64,000 bases of DNA from Plectrocnemia conspersa (Eukaryota > Arthropoda > Insecta > Trichoptera > Polycentropodidae): positions 186,001 to 250,000 of the forward strand of contig VTFK01000018.1 of NCBI GenBank assembly GCA_009617715.1. Reading direction: 5' to 3'. Position numbers and translations under genes: made by a program. This document shows, piece after piece, positions 34,286 to 46,218 of this stretch; the stretch's first letter is position 1; each line of letters begins with the position of its first letter. The notes beneath the pieces were generated by a model, which had not been told where the DNA came from, did no database searches, and worked only from the letters and a program-made list of their open reading frames with translations.

Positions 34286-35185
34286 AGGATTGCTGATGTC
34301 ACTTTAGATGGTATGTGCTTTTTATAAAGTTATTTCAAGATAAATAGACCTACTTACATTATTTATTATATGATTAATGTTCAACCTTAATTTAATAACT
34401 ATGAATCATATGATAAATATACTTAAATATTACCAAAAAAATAATGCAAAATAAAAACAGTGAATATATTTTAAATATATAAAAATATATACAATAATAC
34501 AATGTACTTTTATAATCACATATATTTTAAAATTTATTATTTTTTTTTTGAGAGTTTTCGAGAAAATCGAGAAGTTTTTGAGAATACATTACACAATGTT
34601 AAATATTTACATAAACTATTATTTTTTTATCAATTATCTAAAAAACAGATTATTGAAGAAAAAAAGATGCCAAACCATACTATATATAAATTAGTGAAAT
34701 ATTATTTTATTAATTTACTAATTTTTATTATGCGAATCTTTAAGAGCAGTTACTATGTTAAACCTATATATTTCACAATTCAACAGTGTATAATATGCCT
34801 TTGAGAAAGAGTAATTACTGATCTTGCTCCATTTCTTAGTTTCATTGATGGCATAAAATTCCATAGTAGTATTTACGAGAGGAAGCATTCCTGTTGCTAT
34901 TGAGCTGTTTAAAAGTTCTTCAGATGCTCACTTGATACATCGTTTGTTATAGTATCGTAAATCTCTCATTTAATGTTTCATTAACATTCCTTCTCGTTTT
35001 CTCGAAGATTTTAACTCTTATTCAGCTACTTTCACACCTCATTAAAAATAAATACACCGTTTCATATGAAAATGAATTAATTCTTATAAATAGATAGTGA
35101 ATATATTACCGATCACATAATGAACAATACTAGCACGAACATTGTTATATAAACATAATTTTGATAATAAAAAATGTACGATATC
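34286..35185. other. AT-rich stretch with a doubtful coding-like patch
   Basis: A 100-codon plus frame at 34502-34804 is Phe/Tyr/Ile-rich and probably chance. Further on, 34870-34945 gives VFTRGSIPVAIELFKSSSDA in one frame, which looks protein-like but is short and unassigned. Confidence 0.4.
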
Positions 35186-35365
35186 AATTAAGTTAAGCAA
35201 AGTTGTTTGTTAGCTTCCCGATGTGATTAGAAAGTGAGTTGATTGAGTTTCGAAACGCACCCACCGATCTTCACCAATTTCAGATTAATGTCATAGATTA
35301 ACGAGACAATTATAATCTTCTGCGTGTGTAGAGAGAGCAAACAGGTGGATCGATCATTATATTAT
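35186..35365. promoter_or_regulatory. Small candidate regulatory island
   Basis: A less AT-rich block with GATTAGAAAGTGAGTTGATT and CpG words. All frames are broken. No function is assigned. Confidence 0.25.
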
Positions 35366-35850
35366 ATACAATATATCATAATATGGTATCTAGATACATG
35401 TATTGGGCAAATCTTGGATGTGGCGTTTTATGTAATTTTTTTTAAAATAATATTTTATTGCTTGTAAATTATATTTTTTAAATCAGAGCATTGCTATCAA
35501 GATTATTTTTTACATTAAGACATTGATATTCGTTAACAAACATGTGTTTTTTATTAAAAAAATATTTGACATACCTAGGTCATACGTGTAAAACATTTGT
35601 GAATGAGCATTTATTATATCTTTGAATGTTATCTGGTATCTGCCACTTTATGGTAATATTTTTTTATAGACTTTATCGTACAGATCAAATATACGCTTAT
35701 TTTGCTGATAATTTACACATTTCAATACTATTATATTTTTTATATAATATAAAAAACATCACTACTTTTGTGCCTCACCCCGATTAATATCGATTACCAA
35801 TTAACAACAATGATTGAATAATTTACATTAGCCGATACTGATCTCAGTTT
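35366..35850. other. AT-rich spacer
   Basis: Nothing is recognised. Confidence 0.5.
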
Positions 35851-36595
35851 ACATATACCTACACAATGCCACAATTCGTTGGAGAATATGACAATGGTGA
35901 CCTGGGCTGGTTTTCAGGAATGCGCCGGCAAAAGTAATTGTAGCATGCTACAGGAACCTCTGTTAACTGCCGGATCGTGACGCTCTCGCAAGTGAAGTAG
36001 CAAACCTGCTTAACACTACTAATATGTGCACGTACCTCCCATAACTTAAAATATTTACGAAAAGCCACGTATGAGATCAAAGTTGCTAAACTGATCCTAA
36101 GATTTAAATATTTTTTTAAGGCGCATAGAGCCATTCTTTAGTATCATACACCCCATTAACTATCTGAAGGGAAATGCTATAGAGTTCCATAATATTGCGG
36201 GTGGTCGACGCCAGTTTAGCTGAAACAATAAGCTTTCCTACGAGGTGGAAGAAGAGCGAAGAAGGTCTTCAGATGGTATCTGCTGACCTCTCCGCGGATC
36301 GATGCATTCTCTTGCCGTACGCTGTGTGCACCCAATTACAAAGTTACTAAGGCAATTTGAGCTTTATTCAAATGCTGGTGAATCCCTTTACGGTGCTTCC
36401 AGATCGAATGTCTTTTAATAGCTCCTGGATGCTGCACTAAATCAGACCTTGGAATAAAGGAGATAGAGGCGCTTTTGTCTAATGGGTGCATCTGGTTCAT
36501 GCGATCGCCGCTGGCAGCGCCATGGAGGGTATATGCAAATCTTATTAGGTATAATCTATCCATAAAAGATCTCTCGTGAGATACATATTTAGTTC
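35851..36595. promoter_or_regulatory. Large candidate regulatory island
   Basis: About 740 bp of balanced composition containing CTCTCCGCGGATCGATGCAT near 36288-36307, GCGATCGCCGCTGGCAGCGC near 36501-36520, and an ATGCAAAT octamer at 36533-36540. Minus frames of 91 and 75 codons cross it without recognisable domains. It is one of the strongest islands in the window. Confidence 0.4.
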
Positions 36596-36770
36596 TATTT
36601 GAGATGATCTTAAAATATAATTTGTTAAATAATAATAGTATAATATAATTGTCATGAAAATAAATAGATCAAATAATAAATTAATAAAATATTTAAATTA
36701 AAATGCAATATTTTTAATTATATTGAAAGAAAAATTTTGAATTTAGTTTTTAACTCAACTTAACAAAATT
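36596..36770. other. AT-rich spacer
   Basis: Nothing is recognised. Confidence 0.5.
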
Positions 36771-36774
36771 GAAA

Positions 36775-37140
36775 ACGAGCTTGATTAAGAAACTTGTCTT
36801 CGCGAATTACCTCCGGTCGTAAAGTCTCATCTCTTCGACACAAAGATTAGAGTTGATGCGTATTAAAAATCGGCAGCCGATCGACCAATTTACTGACGAT
36901 AAATATTCATCGGCATTACAGGGTGTTCCCGGGGGCGATTCATCGAATTTTCGACTGCGAATCTCGGTTAAAACAATCTTGTCGCTTAAGTGAGCGTGAA
37001 TAATTTTAGGGCTTCTGCAGACCGATCGGAAAATTCTGAATCTGTTGTGGTATTAGCGATTCGTCACGTGGAAGGGTTACTTCGACAGCGTGGCCGCTAA
37101 CGCGCGTGACACTTCCTGTGTTGCATAAACGCAGGTATTG
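36775..37140. promoter_or_regulatory. Candidate regulatory island
   Basis: A CpG-rich block (AATCGGCAGCCGATCGACC, TTCCCGGGGGCGATTCATCG, CGCTAACGCGCGTGAC). Words such as GTCACGTG and TGACGATAAATATTC could bind bHLH or GATA factors. All frames are broken. It is paired with the previous island across a short AT gap. Confidence 0.4.
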
Positions 37141-38685
37141 TAAACTTTTACTGTGAAATAATTTTATAGAATATTTTTCATTGATCGGCTAATAGTTAGG
37201 TTCGTCACTATGGAGATTTTAAGCACCTGAAAAATTCGTCACAATTCAGAGGTCATTCTAACGACCATTTAAAAAAAACAATGCCTTGATAGTTAGGCCT
37301 TATCATGTTTTTATTACAATGAAAGGGAGACCTTGAAAATAAGCAATTTCACACCCCTTAGGGTTATCAAACCTTAAGCCCTCAAGCTAAAATAAAATGA
37401 AACAATTAATTAAGTAACTAATTTCAATACTTTAGTTTAATTTAGTCGATTCATTAGAAAATTTGCTTAAAAATTTTATGCGTGCTTTATTGTTGGAACA
37501 TTAGAACTTTAAGAATTGTCTCTGCCAATCCTTTAGACTTTTTTGGCACAACAACTTCGATAAACCAAATGTGACGACGAAATAAAATATCGCAAAAAAT
37601 AATACCTTCGTTTTAATTGATATAAAATAGTACAAATATTAACACATTTATTTCTTTTTGGCGAATTCGTAACTATAAAAACTCTTATTACATATTTTTG
37701 GGTAATTTATTCATCCAAAGATCCTTCAAAAATATTTTTTTTCGAACTGCTTCATGTGTATTATTATTATTTATTTTTCATCTGAACTCTACTATGATTA
37801 CATTTAATTGCTTTAAAGAGAAAAAATAAAACATACCCTTAATTTGTATTACGTTAATAATTAAATAGTCATGTTAAAAATAAATTGATAATCGATATAT
37901 CTGTAAAATAATGTAAATATAAAAAAAGCAAAAAACTATATGTGTAATATGAAATTTTATGTCATTGACGAAAAATCCCATATTTTCTAAATCTATATTT
38001 ATTATGATTAATTAAAATTTAAGATTATTTCGTTTAATAATTTTATCAACAATAAAAATATTATATTAAATTATTATTTTATTTATATATTTACTAATTG
38101 GACTCCTAATGATTATTAAGGGTTTTCTTCTCGACGTTTTGCTGGTAAGGTTAGTTTCTAGCATTATTTAAGAGTATCTTTGCATACATATACTTTTATA
38201 ATTTAATTTAATCCTTCGTAAAATAAAACTATACAATTGAAACGATCTGTACAAATTTATGTCCTAATTTTTTTAAGCAATTTAATAATTATACTGCATG
38301 CTTAACCATAACCAAAATAAGATAATTCTTTCTAAACGCGTCGATTACAATATTTTGTAAAGCATAAAAATAATATGCACCAAAATTATATATTCTCTAG
38401 ACACTCGAAAAAATCCTGAATAATATATTCCACGAAACGTCAAAAATTAAACATCAAATAAACGCAGAAAGACGATTTTATAATTGGAAAAATAATATAA
38501 TAATTTATATAATTAATTGTAAATAAAATTATTTCAACATTTATTAAATTAATCAGTTAATGTAAAGATATGTCTGCTTTAGTAATATTAATTTTTAAAT
38601 AAAATTAAAATACAATGTTAAGTACATCTTAGGTGATTTTTAGACAAATTAAGGGCTATAGAAATAATAGTTAAAATAACTAGCT
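37141..38685. other. AT-rich desert
   Basis: AT-rich sequence with a small patch near 37195-37400. No gene or transposon end is recognised. Confidence 0.5.
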
Positions 38686-38687
38686 CG

Positions 38688-39447
38688 TTTATTATTATTC
38701 AATTAGCAATTTTTAATATAGATAAAATACATTAATTGAGACTAACCTCCGTAAAAATACCATGGAATTGCATTGAAGGTGGGTTTTAACCAACCTACAG
38801 TTACAAGATACTTACATTGCCTTAGAATAATTTTTCAAGCAGGACGTGTAGGTGACACACGGTTTTTCATATTTAATTTGGCAATGACGTTCTTTTCTTA
38901 TTGAAATGGATTAAAATTATCTTGTATACGTTCTGAATAAAGAAGCAGTGCTCTTTCCTAACCACTACCGTATGTAAGTTGTTATTATTATGTCCTATTT
39001 TTGTATATTGCAAGATAAGGTGCAAGAGTTAATATTTTTCGGATTGACTTAAGCGCATTATTTTTATTATTATTCAATTAGCAATTTTTAATATAGATAA
39101 AATACATTAATTGAGACTAACCTCCGTAAAAATACCATGGAATTGCATTGAAGGTGGGTTTTAACCAATCTACAGTTACAAGATACTTACATTGCCTTAG
39201 AATAATTTTTCAAGCAGGACGTGTAGGTGACACACGATTTTTCATATTTAATTTGGCAATGACGTTCTTTTCTTATTGAAATGGATTAAAATTATCTTGT
39301 ATACGTTCTGAATAAAGAAGCAGTGCTCTTTCCTAACCACTACCGTATGTAAGTTGTTATTATTATGTCCTCTTTTGTATATTGCAAGATAAGGTGCAAG
39401 AGTTAATATTTTTCGGATTGACTTAAGCGCATTATTTTTATTATTAT
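38688..39447. repeat. Recent tandem duplication of a 375-bp unit
   Basis: Bases 38688-39062 are repeated at 39063-39436. I count three substitutions (CAACCTAC to CAATCTAC, CACACGG to CACACGA, and one beside a T run) and one single-base deletion. The word TTTATTATTATT occurs at the start, the junction and the end, which suggests unequal exchange or slippage between short homologies. The unit has a minus-strand tRNA-like A box (about 38954-38969) and a B-box-like ATTTTAATCC (38908-38917), so it may include an old SINE. It contains no ORF. Confidence 0.97.
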
Positions 39448-39449
39448 AA

Positions 39450-40230
39450 ATTTTTAAAATTATAAAATTTTTTTGTTAATAATTTAATACATAATATTTT
39501 AATTCTTACGCAATTAAATTTTGCTAAAAACTTTTTGACCGATTTTAGACCGATATATTCAGCTCATTGAGAGTGCCAATTTTTTTAAGGAATCGCATTT
39601 ATAATTTTAATAATTTTATTCTGGTGATCGTACAACTTCTACCTTCATATTCAATCTAAAGAGACAATTTATATTCTATGAATAAAAGCACAGAATTCAT
39701 CGAAGGAATTAAACTGGTATGTTTTACAATATTCACATCATATCCAAGCCCAGGATGATTAAAATTTTTTACTGTTTAAATCATTAAAAAAATATTATGT
39801 TATATGTTCATATAACAACTTAGTAAAAATATACATATGTAGATAAATAAATAATTACGAACATGACAGAAAAAAATAAATTATCCAATGTTAAGTACAC
39901 AATTATATGTAAATCCATCTAATCAGTCTTACTCTCGAACTAATATTCATATCAAACTCGTGTTATTTATAATTATTGATACAGCCATCAGCCATTATGC
40001 AAATGATTGTTGATTTTCTAATTGCCACATTCAATAATCACGACCGGTGTAATGTTATGCACCTATGGATGTTGACAGGGGCTACCTGTTCTGAAATTAT
40101 TATTTCAATACCTATTTGCACAATCATCTCAGCTAATAACTACCTCTTACAATGTGTGTATGTATAAACGGTTTAGAAATTAGTTTATTAATAATTTAAA
40201 CGATTTTTTAATAAAACTGTATAATATAAA
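39450..40230. other. AT-rich stretch
   Basis: Contains a moderately mixed patch at 39960-40150 with a short 63-codon frame of no known type. An ATGCAAAT octamer lies at 39997-40004. Nothing else is recognised. Confidence 0.45.
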
Positions 40231-40815
40231 TTATAAATGGTACAGATTCGCTCAGACTGATTTCAATATAACATTTAATAACTCGTTCAACGTTGATTGA
40301 TAATGAGGCGAGATAGTGTAAAGGTTGACTCTTTATATGATTAATATCGCGATGAGGACAGACCGAAGGTCTTCTGCTTCATCAATAATATATTTTTAAG
40401 CCAAAAAATATTTAAATGTCATCAAACATAAGTAATAAAGGCAAACTAAAGTTATTAATTATATTACATGTAAGTACAAAATCTGCTTTAAAAATTATAA
40501 GAAAAAATATTAAATGAAATTTGTGTTTTGTTAGCATAATAAAATTATTGAATATTGTCATATTTAGTGCGTTGATATTTTCTGCGATCTGATTACATAA
40601 ATACATATGTTACAAGGAGAACGACGCTATGCAAAAGAATGAAGCTGAGCTACTTTTAAAGGTCTTTAGATGCGAACTTCTAATTAGACGACGCCGTCAG
40701 CGTCTTGTCTTTCTTTGAGCGTTTAATAGAGGTTAATCTGCAAGTTATCGATGTTATATCAATCGACGATTAGAATATATTATCTCACTATTGCGCATTT
40801 TCGCAAAGGGTAATT
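40231..40815. promoter_or_regulatory. Two small mixed-composition patches
   Basis: Patches at about 40240-40385 and 40605-40770 are richer in G and C (AGACGACGCCGTCAGCGTC near 40686-40704, with GACGCCGTC an imperfect palindrome). The middle is AT-rich. All frames are broken. Regulatory function is a guess. Confidence 0.25.
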
Positions 40816-42625
40816 GCTTTTGTAGTTAGAGATATTGTAATTTTGCACATGATCTTCATTTTAATTGTGAATTTACGATAAAAAGTATTTAGCATTCATT
40901 TTACAAAACATGCTATATTTAATTTTTTTGTGATTGTTGATTATGTAGTAAAATACAAACTATCGCCAAAAACTAGCCCTTTTTTAGATATTTATATACG
41001 TTTTTCACACTATAACTCATGTTGCTTATTAAAAAAATAAATGGAATAAATCTTGGCTAAGCAAGTTTTGTTTATCAAAGAATAAGAATATCGAATGAAG
41101 AGCAATTTCATTATTACTTTATTGCATTATCCATCAGATGTATAATGCAATAAAGTGTGTTAAGGCATGACTCACAAATTTAGTTGACTTATTGTCAGTT
41201 GCAACAAAAATAGTGAACATAATAGTTGAATACAAGCGAGATTTTCCGCTCTTTTACAGAAAATTGATTAAACCTACAGTGGACTGCTGATATTCAATAA
41301 TGTGAGGTAGGTGAGCCGAGGAAAATAACTTGAGAAATTAAATTTTTAGGTAAAATGTAAAGACTGAAACATATAAATATTTTCTTTAAATAAAAAAAGT
41401 ATTTTGAGAAGGCCAGCACAACTTTACAAAATTAAATAAAGAGCATGCATATTGTAAGCTCGTTACTTAATCAGTTCATCAGAAGATTAAATCAATGTAT
41501 AAGCTTTAAATATTTAATTAAAATAACCAAGTTCCCGGGTGGGTAGTCTATAGTTTTTTAGAATTATATTTTTCTAATAGAAGCAAATTAATGCTTTGGA
41601 GATTTAACTTGTAGAATTTCAATATTTCAGTCGGCATCTGGGCTTAAGAGTTTGTCGACTTTAGGTTAAAACTTAAGAATCTGGAAAAAAATGAATAGGC
41701 GAATGAAAAAAAGTGCCACTAGGAACGATTTATTTGGAGTGCTAAGAAACGATTATTAGATACTTTTAGCACCCTGAAATATCTAGCGATGACTTTACTC
41801 ACAATACGTACTTTTGTGAGACCTTATTTTTGGCGTAAAATGATATCAAATCACATAAAATAAAGTGACTGAAAGATGAAATTAGTAGTGCTTGCTTAAA
41901 AATTAAAATTCAGCAATAAAAAATCAGTAATGTTATGAATTATTTATTTTTGCTTTTTTAATAAATAAATATAAAAAAAAGAACTATTTTTGAATAGCGC
42001 TGCAAATATCCCAAAATTATGGATTTATAGATGTGAAACGGCACCTGAGCTCAAAAAGTTCGCTAGCACTGATATAGAACAATAGATGTTACTTTCTTCA
42101 AAATATAGTATTAAAAAAAATATATGTAAGTAGAATATAGAATAATAAATTTTGACGGCAAAAAACTATCTTTCTCACGTATCATTTTTATGAATTAAAA
42201 ATACATATTTTTTATAGGTTGTCAAATCTCTAAAATATTTTATATAAGTCTTAAAAAGTTCTTAAAACCAAAGAGCAAAATAATGTTTGGGGTAGTATTC
42301 TTTTTAAATATTATCTTTGAATTTTTATTTATTTTTAAATTTTAAAACAATTTTTAAAACCCTTCTGGTAATGTCACTTATTATTACTATTTTTATTTTG
42401 CTAAAGTGATAATCTCTAGGAATAAAGTATAACTTTAATTTGAGTTTTTTGCGATAGTATTAGTAAATTTCGACCTCTGAAAGGTGTAGTTTTTGTTTGG
42501 GTAAATTCGACTTTGAAGAGGAGAACAATTTCTTAGATTAACTTTAAAAAAAAATATTATTGATTAATATTTTATTTTAATTGGTAATAAATTACAAGAG
42601 GAATCAAGTGTAACATAATTACCAG
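40816..42625. other. AT-rich desert with one hairpin
   Basis: Only the inverted repeat at 41116-41156 stands out. A slightly mixed patch at 41590-41830 shows no coding sense. Confidence 0.5.
41116..41156. other. Perfect 15-bp inverted repeat
   Basis: ACTTTATTGCATTAT and its exact complement flank the 11-base loop CCATCAGATGT. The arms include GC pairs in an AT-rich setting. It is too short for a typical miRNA precursor. Confidence 0.9.
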
Positions 42626-42629
42626 AATA

Positions 42630-43080
42630 ATTTTATCCAAACAGTCATACGTGTGGTATTGTTCACCATCGAAGCACTCACTTCCGCGAAGCATTGTCGA
42701 ATTAGCATAAGCTAAACATTCTTCACGCTAGCTTTATCGTTTCGTTGCAGCAAGAGCTGCGAATTTTTTCTCGGTAGCAGCACGCGACCACGAGCGACCA
42801 TTAACGTCTTGGCGACATTTGAATTGTGTTTTGCAAAGTGTTATCTGGTGAAATTATCAGCTCAACTCCTAGCAAGAGTCACATAAACGCTGCACCGCGG
42901 TGACGTGCCACACAAATATATCACAATGGGACATTTGTCATGGAATGGCGTTGCTTTTATTGTTATCAAGGTGCACGATAAAGGGACAGCGGAGAAATAA
43001 ATCAAATTTTCACCTCGGACGTCGACTATGAAGAAGGATAATTGATTTTTTTAAAATATACATGTGCAGAAGAAACCCTT
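42630..43080. promoter_or_regulatory. Candidate regulatory island
   Basis: A balanced block with CpG words (CGCGACCACGAGCGACC, CTGCACCGCGGTGACGTGCC) and Sox-like words (ACAATGG, CATTGTC). The longest frames are short and featureless. It is likely noncoding. Confidence 0.35.
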
Positions 43081-43193
43081 CAAATGTTGCATATCTCTTT
43101 AAAAATGCCAAAACTTTTAATCATGTATATAATGCATTGGCCTTTTTTAAATTTTTTCTTTAAAAATATTAAAAAAGGCCATTAAATTGAATA

Positions 43194-43525
43194 TTAACCC
43201 TTTGCACTCGTATTTTTTTTTGGTTGGGGAAAGTGCCAGCTCGTATTTAATTTCAGGATTTTTTTTATGTTCAATTTTTGGAAATAAAAATAAAATAAAA
43301 CATGTTTTGATTAATCTTTTTACAAATTAAAATTAATACAGCGAAAGTATGATAGTGTCTATAGTATTTTAGTTAAAAAACAATAAATTAAATATCAAAA
43401 ATATATTATAATTTAAATACTTTAATCGGAAAATAACTTTTTTTATTTCATTTTATATAAACATTTCATAAATACCAAAAACACAGCGACTAAAATAAAA
43501 ATCGTAGGGTGAATACAATTTTATT
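43194..43525 (+). mobile_element. Possible piggyBac-like element, left end only
   Basis: TTAA at 43194-43197 is followed by CCCTTTGCACTCG, then AAAGTGCCAGCTCG about 27 bases on. CCCTTTGCACTCG-type ends after TTAA are common in piggyBac-like elements. No matching right end is found, so the 3' boundary given is arbitrary and the copy is probably truncated. Confidence 0.4.
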
Positions 43526-43835
43526 GTTATATTATTTTTTTACCAATTATATTATTTTTTAAATCAATTTCTATTATTAAGATTTTCAAACGATTTTGAA
43601 TCAAGATTTTTTAAATTATATATATTTTTATTATAAAAATACTTTCTAGAATATATTTTCTTTTGCATATAGCTGACTATTTATGTAAAGCAAATTTACT
43701 GTTTTTCGTACAGTGCTTGTCAAAATTTATTTGGAATCAATATCAACATAAATACTCCATATTCCATTATATACCACTCCATTGTTCTTTCTCAATTTAA
43801 AATAATACATTTTGAACTCAAATTAATAATTTCGG
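43526..43835. other. AT-rich spacer
   Basis: Nothing is recognised. Confidence 0.5.
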
Positions 43836-43839
43836 GACA

Positions 43840-44245
43840 TAGAAATCCATTAGCACGCCCACTCAATACTTACATGGCGAAAGTGCAAGCCGAGTAGTTA
43901 GCAGTATTTATTGGGCGTTTCGATTTTGTCTCTCGCCCGATCCGACATAGATAAAAATCTCGCTAAAGAGGCCGCTAATGATGTAATAAGTGCGGCCGGC
44001 CGTTCGAGTTCCTGTGGCCTGTGGCTAAGGTAATCTATGGCCTGGACGGACGCTTAGACGCCCACGAGTCCAAATATCGCCGGCGATTTATGGTCCCTCC
44101 TCGCGAGAGGACAATGCTCGGCCACCTGAGGTCTCTCTAAGGATGACCGCGTGGACCCACTACGCCTAAGTTGCGAATTCCAAACGGGTTATGCCGGAGA
44201 CCGTTTGAGACCGCTTGGTGCTGATAATGCGGTACTGTTGACTGG
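43840..44245. promoter_or_regulatory. Strong candidate regulatory island
   Basis: A sharply bounded, GC-rich block with CpG clusters (GTGCGGCCGGCCGTTCGAG near 43991-44009, AATATCGCCGGCGATTTATGG near 44073-44093). It also has homeodomain and caudal-like words (GCTAATGATGTAATAAG, GATTTATGG). AAACGGGTTATGCCGGAGACCGTTT near 44182-44206 holds short inverted CGGT/ACCG words. No frame is open over more than a small part. Confidence 0.45.
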
Positions 44246-44370
44246 TATCGATCGTTTTTCAAACCCTGTACTATAGTGACTGATATATGGAGTATGCTGA
44301 GTTAATCTCTTGATGTTTTTGTACTGTTGTTATAATGGAGAGCTACTTGGTATAATTAGATTTGGGTTTT
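44246..44370. other. Spacer
   Basis: Mixed composition; nothing is recognised. Confidence 0.4.
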
Positions 44371-45260
44371 ATTTATGATGATGGATCAGGAAATACTTGT
44401 TGATGCATATTTTTTTATAAAATATAGGGGTTTCCAACCTCAGATTTTTAAATATTTAATCCTAGAATGGAGACAATCGTGCGTCATGATATCTAGGGTA
44501 TTCTTAACATACGTTTTCAACATTACATTTCGTACTCATCTAATATTCTCATATCTGCTGCCTTTATGATCCATGTTTCAGATGCATAAAGTCATAAGAA
44601 AAATATTATGAATTTTATTAAATAAATTTTCGATTTTGCTGAGATACCTCTGTCTTTCTAAATTTTTACAAGAAGAGCCATTGCTGTTTGCTTTCTAAAT
44701 TCGAGTTTGCAACTTCCATATTTACTTATTAAAAATCAAAGATACGGTCATTTACTATATCCACTACTAGTAGTTGTTTCATTTTTTTGCATGGGACATT
44801 ACTTCTATCAATTATCATGATTTTGGTCTTAGATCTGTTGTTGAGATATTGGTCATAAAACTCTCTTTTGACGTGGCTTAATAATTCTTCGGTAGCTCTC
44901 GTTATTAATGCGGTGTCATCGGCGTCTCTCAACTTCCACAGTTTTTCTCCATCAATTCTCCGTAGATAATAAAAAATAAGCTAGGTGGTAAAATGCACAC
45001 TTGTCTCACTCCTTTCCCAATTTTCACCTAATTTGATTTTGAAGAGTTCACTCATACTGCTGAAGTATAAACTGTGTTGATCTCCCCATATTTGACAATA
45101 CATATCAGAGGCATTTCTACTTGACTCAATCAAATGCCTTGCTCTACAATAGCGAAGAACTGTGCAAAGTTTAGAATTCTATACATTTTTCAATAATTTG
45201 CCGAATATTGAGTATTTTCTCTGTAGTTCATTTTCTTTTAAAAAATCCAGCTTGTTTTTT
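44371..45260 (-). pseudogene. RTE-like LINE reverse transcriptase relic
   Basis: Read on the minus strand, broken frames give in order: LNIRQIIEKCIEF (usually FNLRxIIEKxxEx), KAFD followed by VK (palm motif A, usually EKAFDRV), SELFKIKLG (before the GVRQGCxLSPxLF block, itself degraded), RDADDTALITRATEELLSHV (palm motif C with Ala-Asp-Asp intact), and SKTKIMIIDRSN (usually KTKxMxxxR). The last piece corresponds to the KIWKDRGISxxTKxxL...YxSETW region. This is the motif order of RTE/BovB-like non-LTR retrotransposons. Many stops and shifts show it is dead. The clearest unbroken piece is 44729-44932. Confidence 0.85.
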
Positions 45261-45820
45261 TGGTACTTTCTAACCTATATAATAATGCAATCGTTCTTTT
45301 AATGCATATAATAATATGATATTTTACTGGTTTAGGATATAATCTAAATTGTTCTATAATTCGTGCACTTTTTTTCGATACTTTTCTGTGCAATTGATTA
45401 AATATATAAATATATATAATTCAGTCTTATGACCATAGCCCACTTTTCCATACTTTGTTACACAAATCACACAATATGGAAATACCATTGTCTCCGAGTT
45501 CATTAATCATCTACGCTAGAACTTTATCATTAAATCTAAAGAATTTGTTAATTTTCAGTTTTTTAATAGCTAAATCTCTGCGGCTAAAATATTTGGTTAA
45601 AAGCTTAATTTGGATAAGTATGCTTTATATAAATAAATATTCTAAACAATATATTATGGTGATTCTTGAGCTATCCTCAATTACCCATGGTTTCGCGTCA
45701 GACTCACGACTTAATAATTTTATTGTTTAAAAGAGATATATCTCTTAATAAAGTAATTGAAATAAAAGATTAAAATCAACGATAAGAATCATTACATGAA
45801 AAATAGACTTAATTATTTTG
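45261..45820. other. AT-rich stretch
   Basis: A 91-codon plus frame (45455-45730) is Leu/Ile/Ser-rich without domains. Nothing else is recognised. Confidence 0.45.
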
Positions 45821-45823
45821 GTG

Positions 45824-46218
45824 GGTCTAAGAAAATTTATTGCTTGCATTTCACTGCCAGCAATTATTCGCTAGCAGCTTACCGTCACGTAAATTGATCG
45901 CAAGCATATTTTACCGTCTAGAAGCAATGAGATGTGTTTGATTGAATCATAATTTTTTTTATTTAGGTTTCTACCTTAAGCTGTGATTAATTTAATCTTA
46001 TATTTTAAGTAGCACTAAATTCTAAAAATAACATCTATAAAAAACTTTATTTTAAAATTTATTTAACCAATAAATTCATATTAATAATATGTATTTCCTG
46101 GCAATAAAATATGCCGGTGATAAGTTGTGGCCTATAAATTGCTTATACAAATAATTGGCGATAAATTGCTAGTGATTTATTGCTGGCGATGAATTGCGGG
46201 CAATAAAATTTATGGACC
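45824..46218. mobile_element. Foldback element with arms built of 14-bp subrepeats
   Basis: The left arm (45824-about 45925) and the right arm (about 46100-46218) are inverted copies. Both read inward GGTC, ATTGC, GCCAGCAAT, CTAGCA, TTA, with a further shared GCATATTTTA block. The right arm is visibly tandem: units at 46116, 46130, 46144, 46157, 46171, 46185 and 46199 follow a consensus GGCGATAAATTGCT, six at 14 bases and one at 13. No transposase is present. No clear target duplication is seen (both flanks contain TATTTT). It is best read as a non-autonomous foldback or MITE-type DNA element. Confidence 0.7.

Noticed and set aside
34870..34945. A coding fragment reading VFTRGSIPVAIELF
   Set aside because: Too short, flanked by stops, no family match I can name and no repeat partner in the window.
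36533..36540. Octamers (ATGCAAAT) as evidence of enrichment for POU sites in the window
   Set aside because: About seven or eight were noticed, for example at 2284, 29428, 36533, 39997, 49871, 51637, 52917 and 52951. A rough expectation from base composition is five to six, so single sites mean little.
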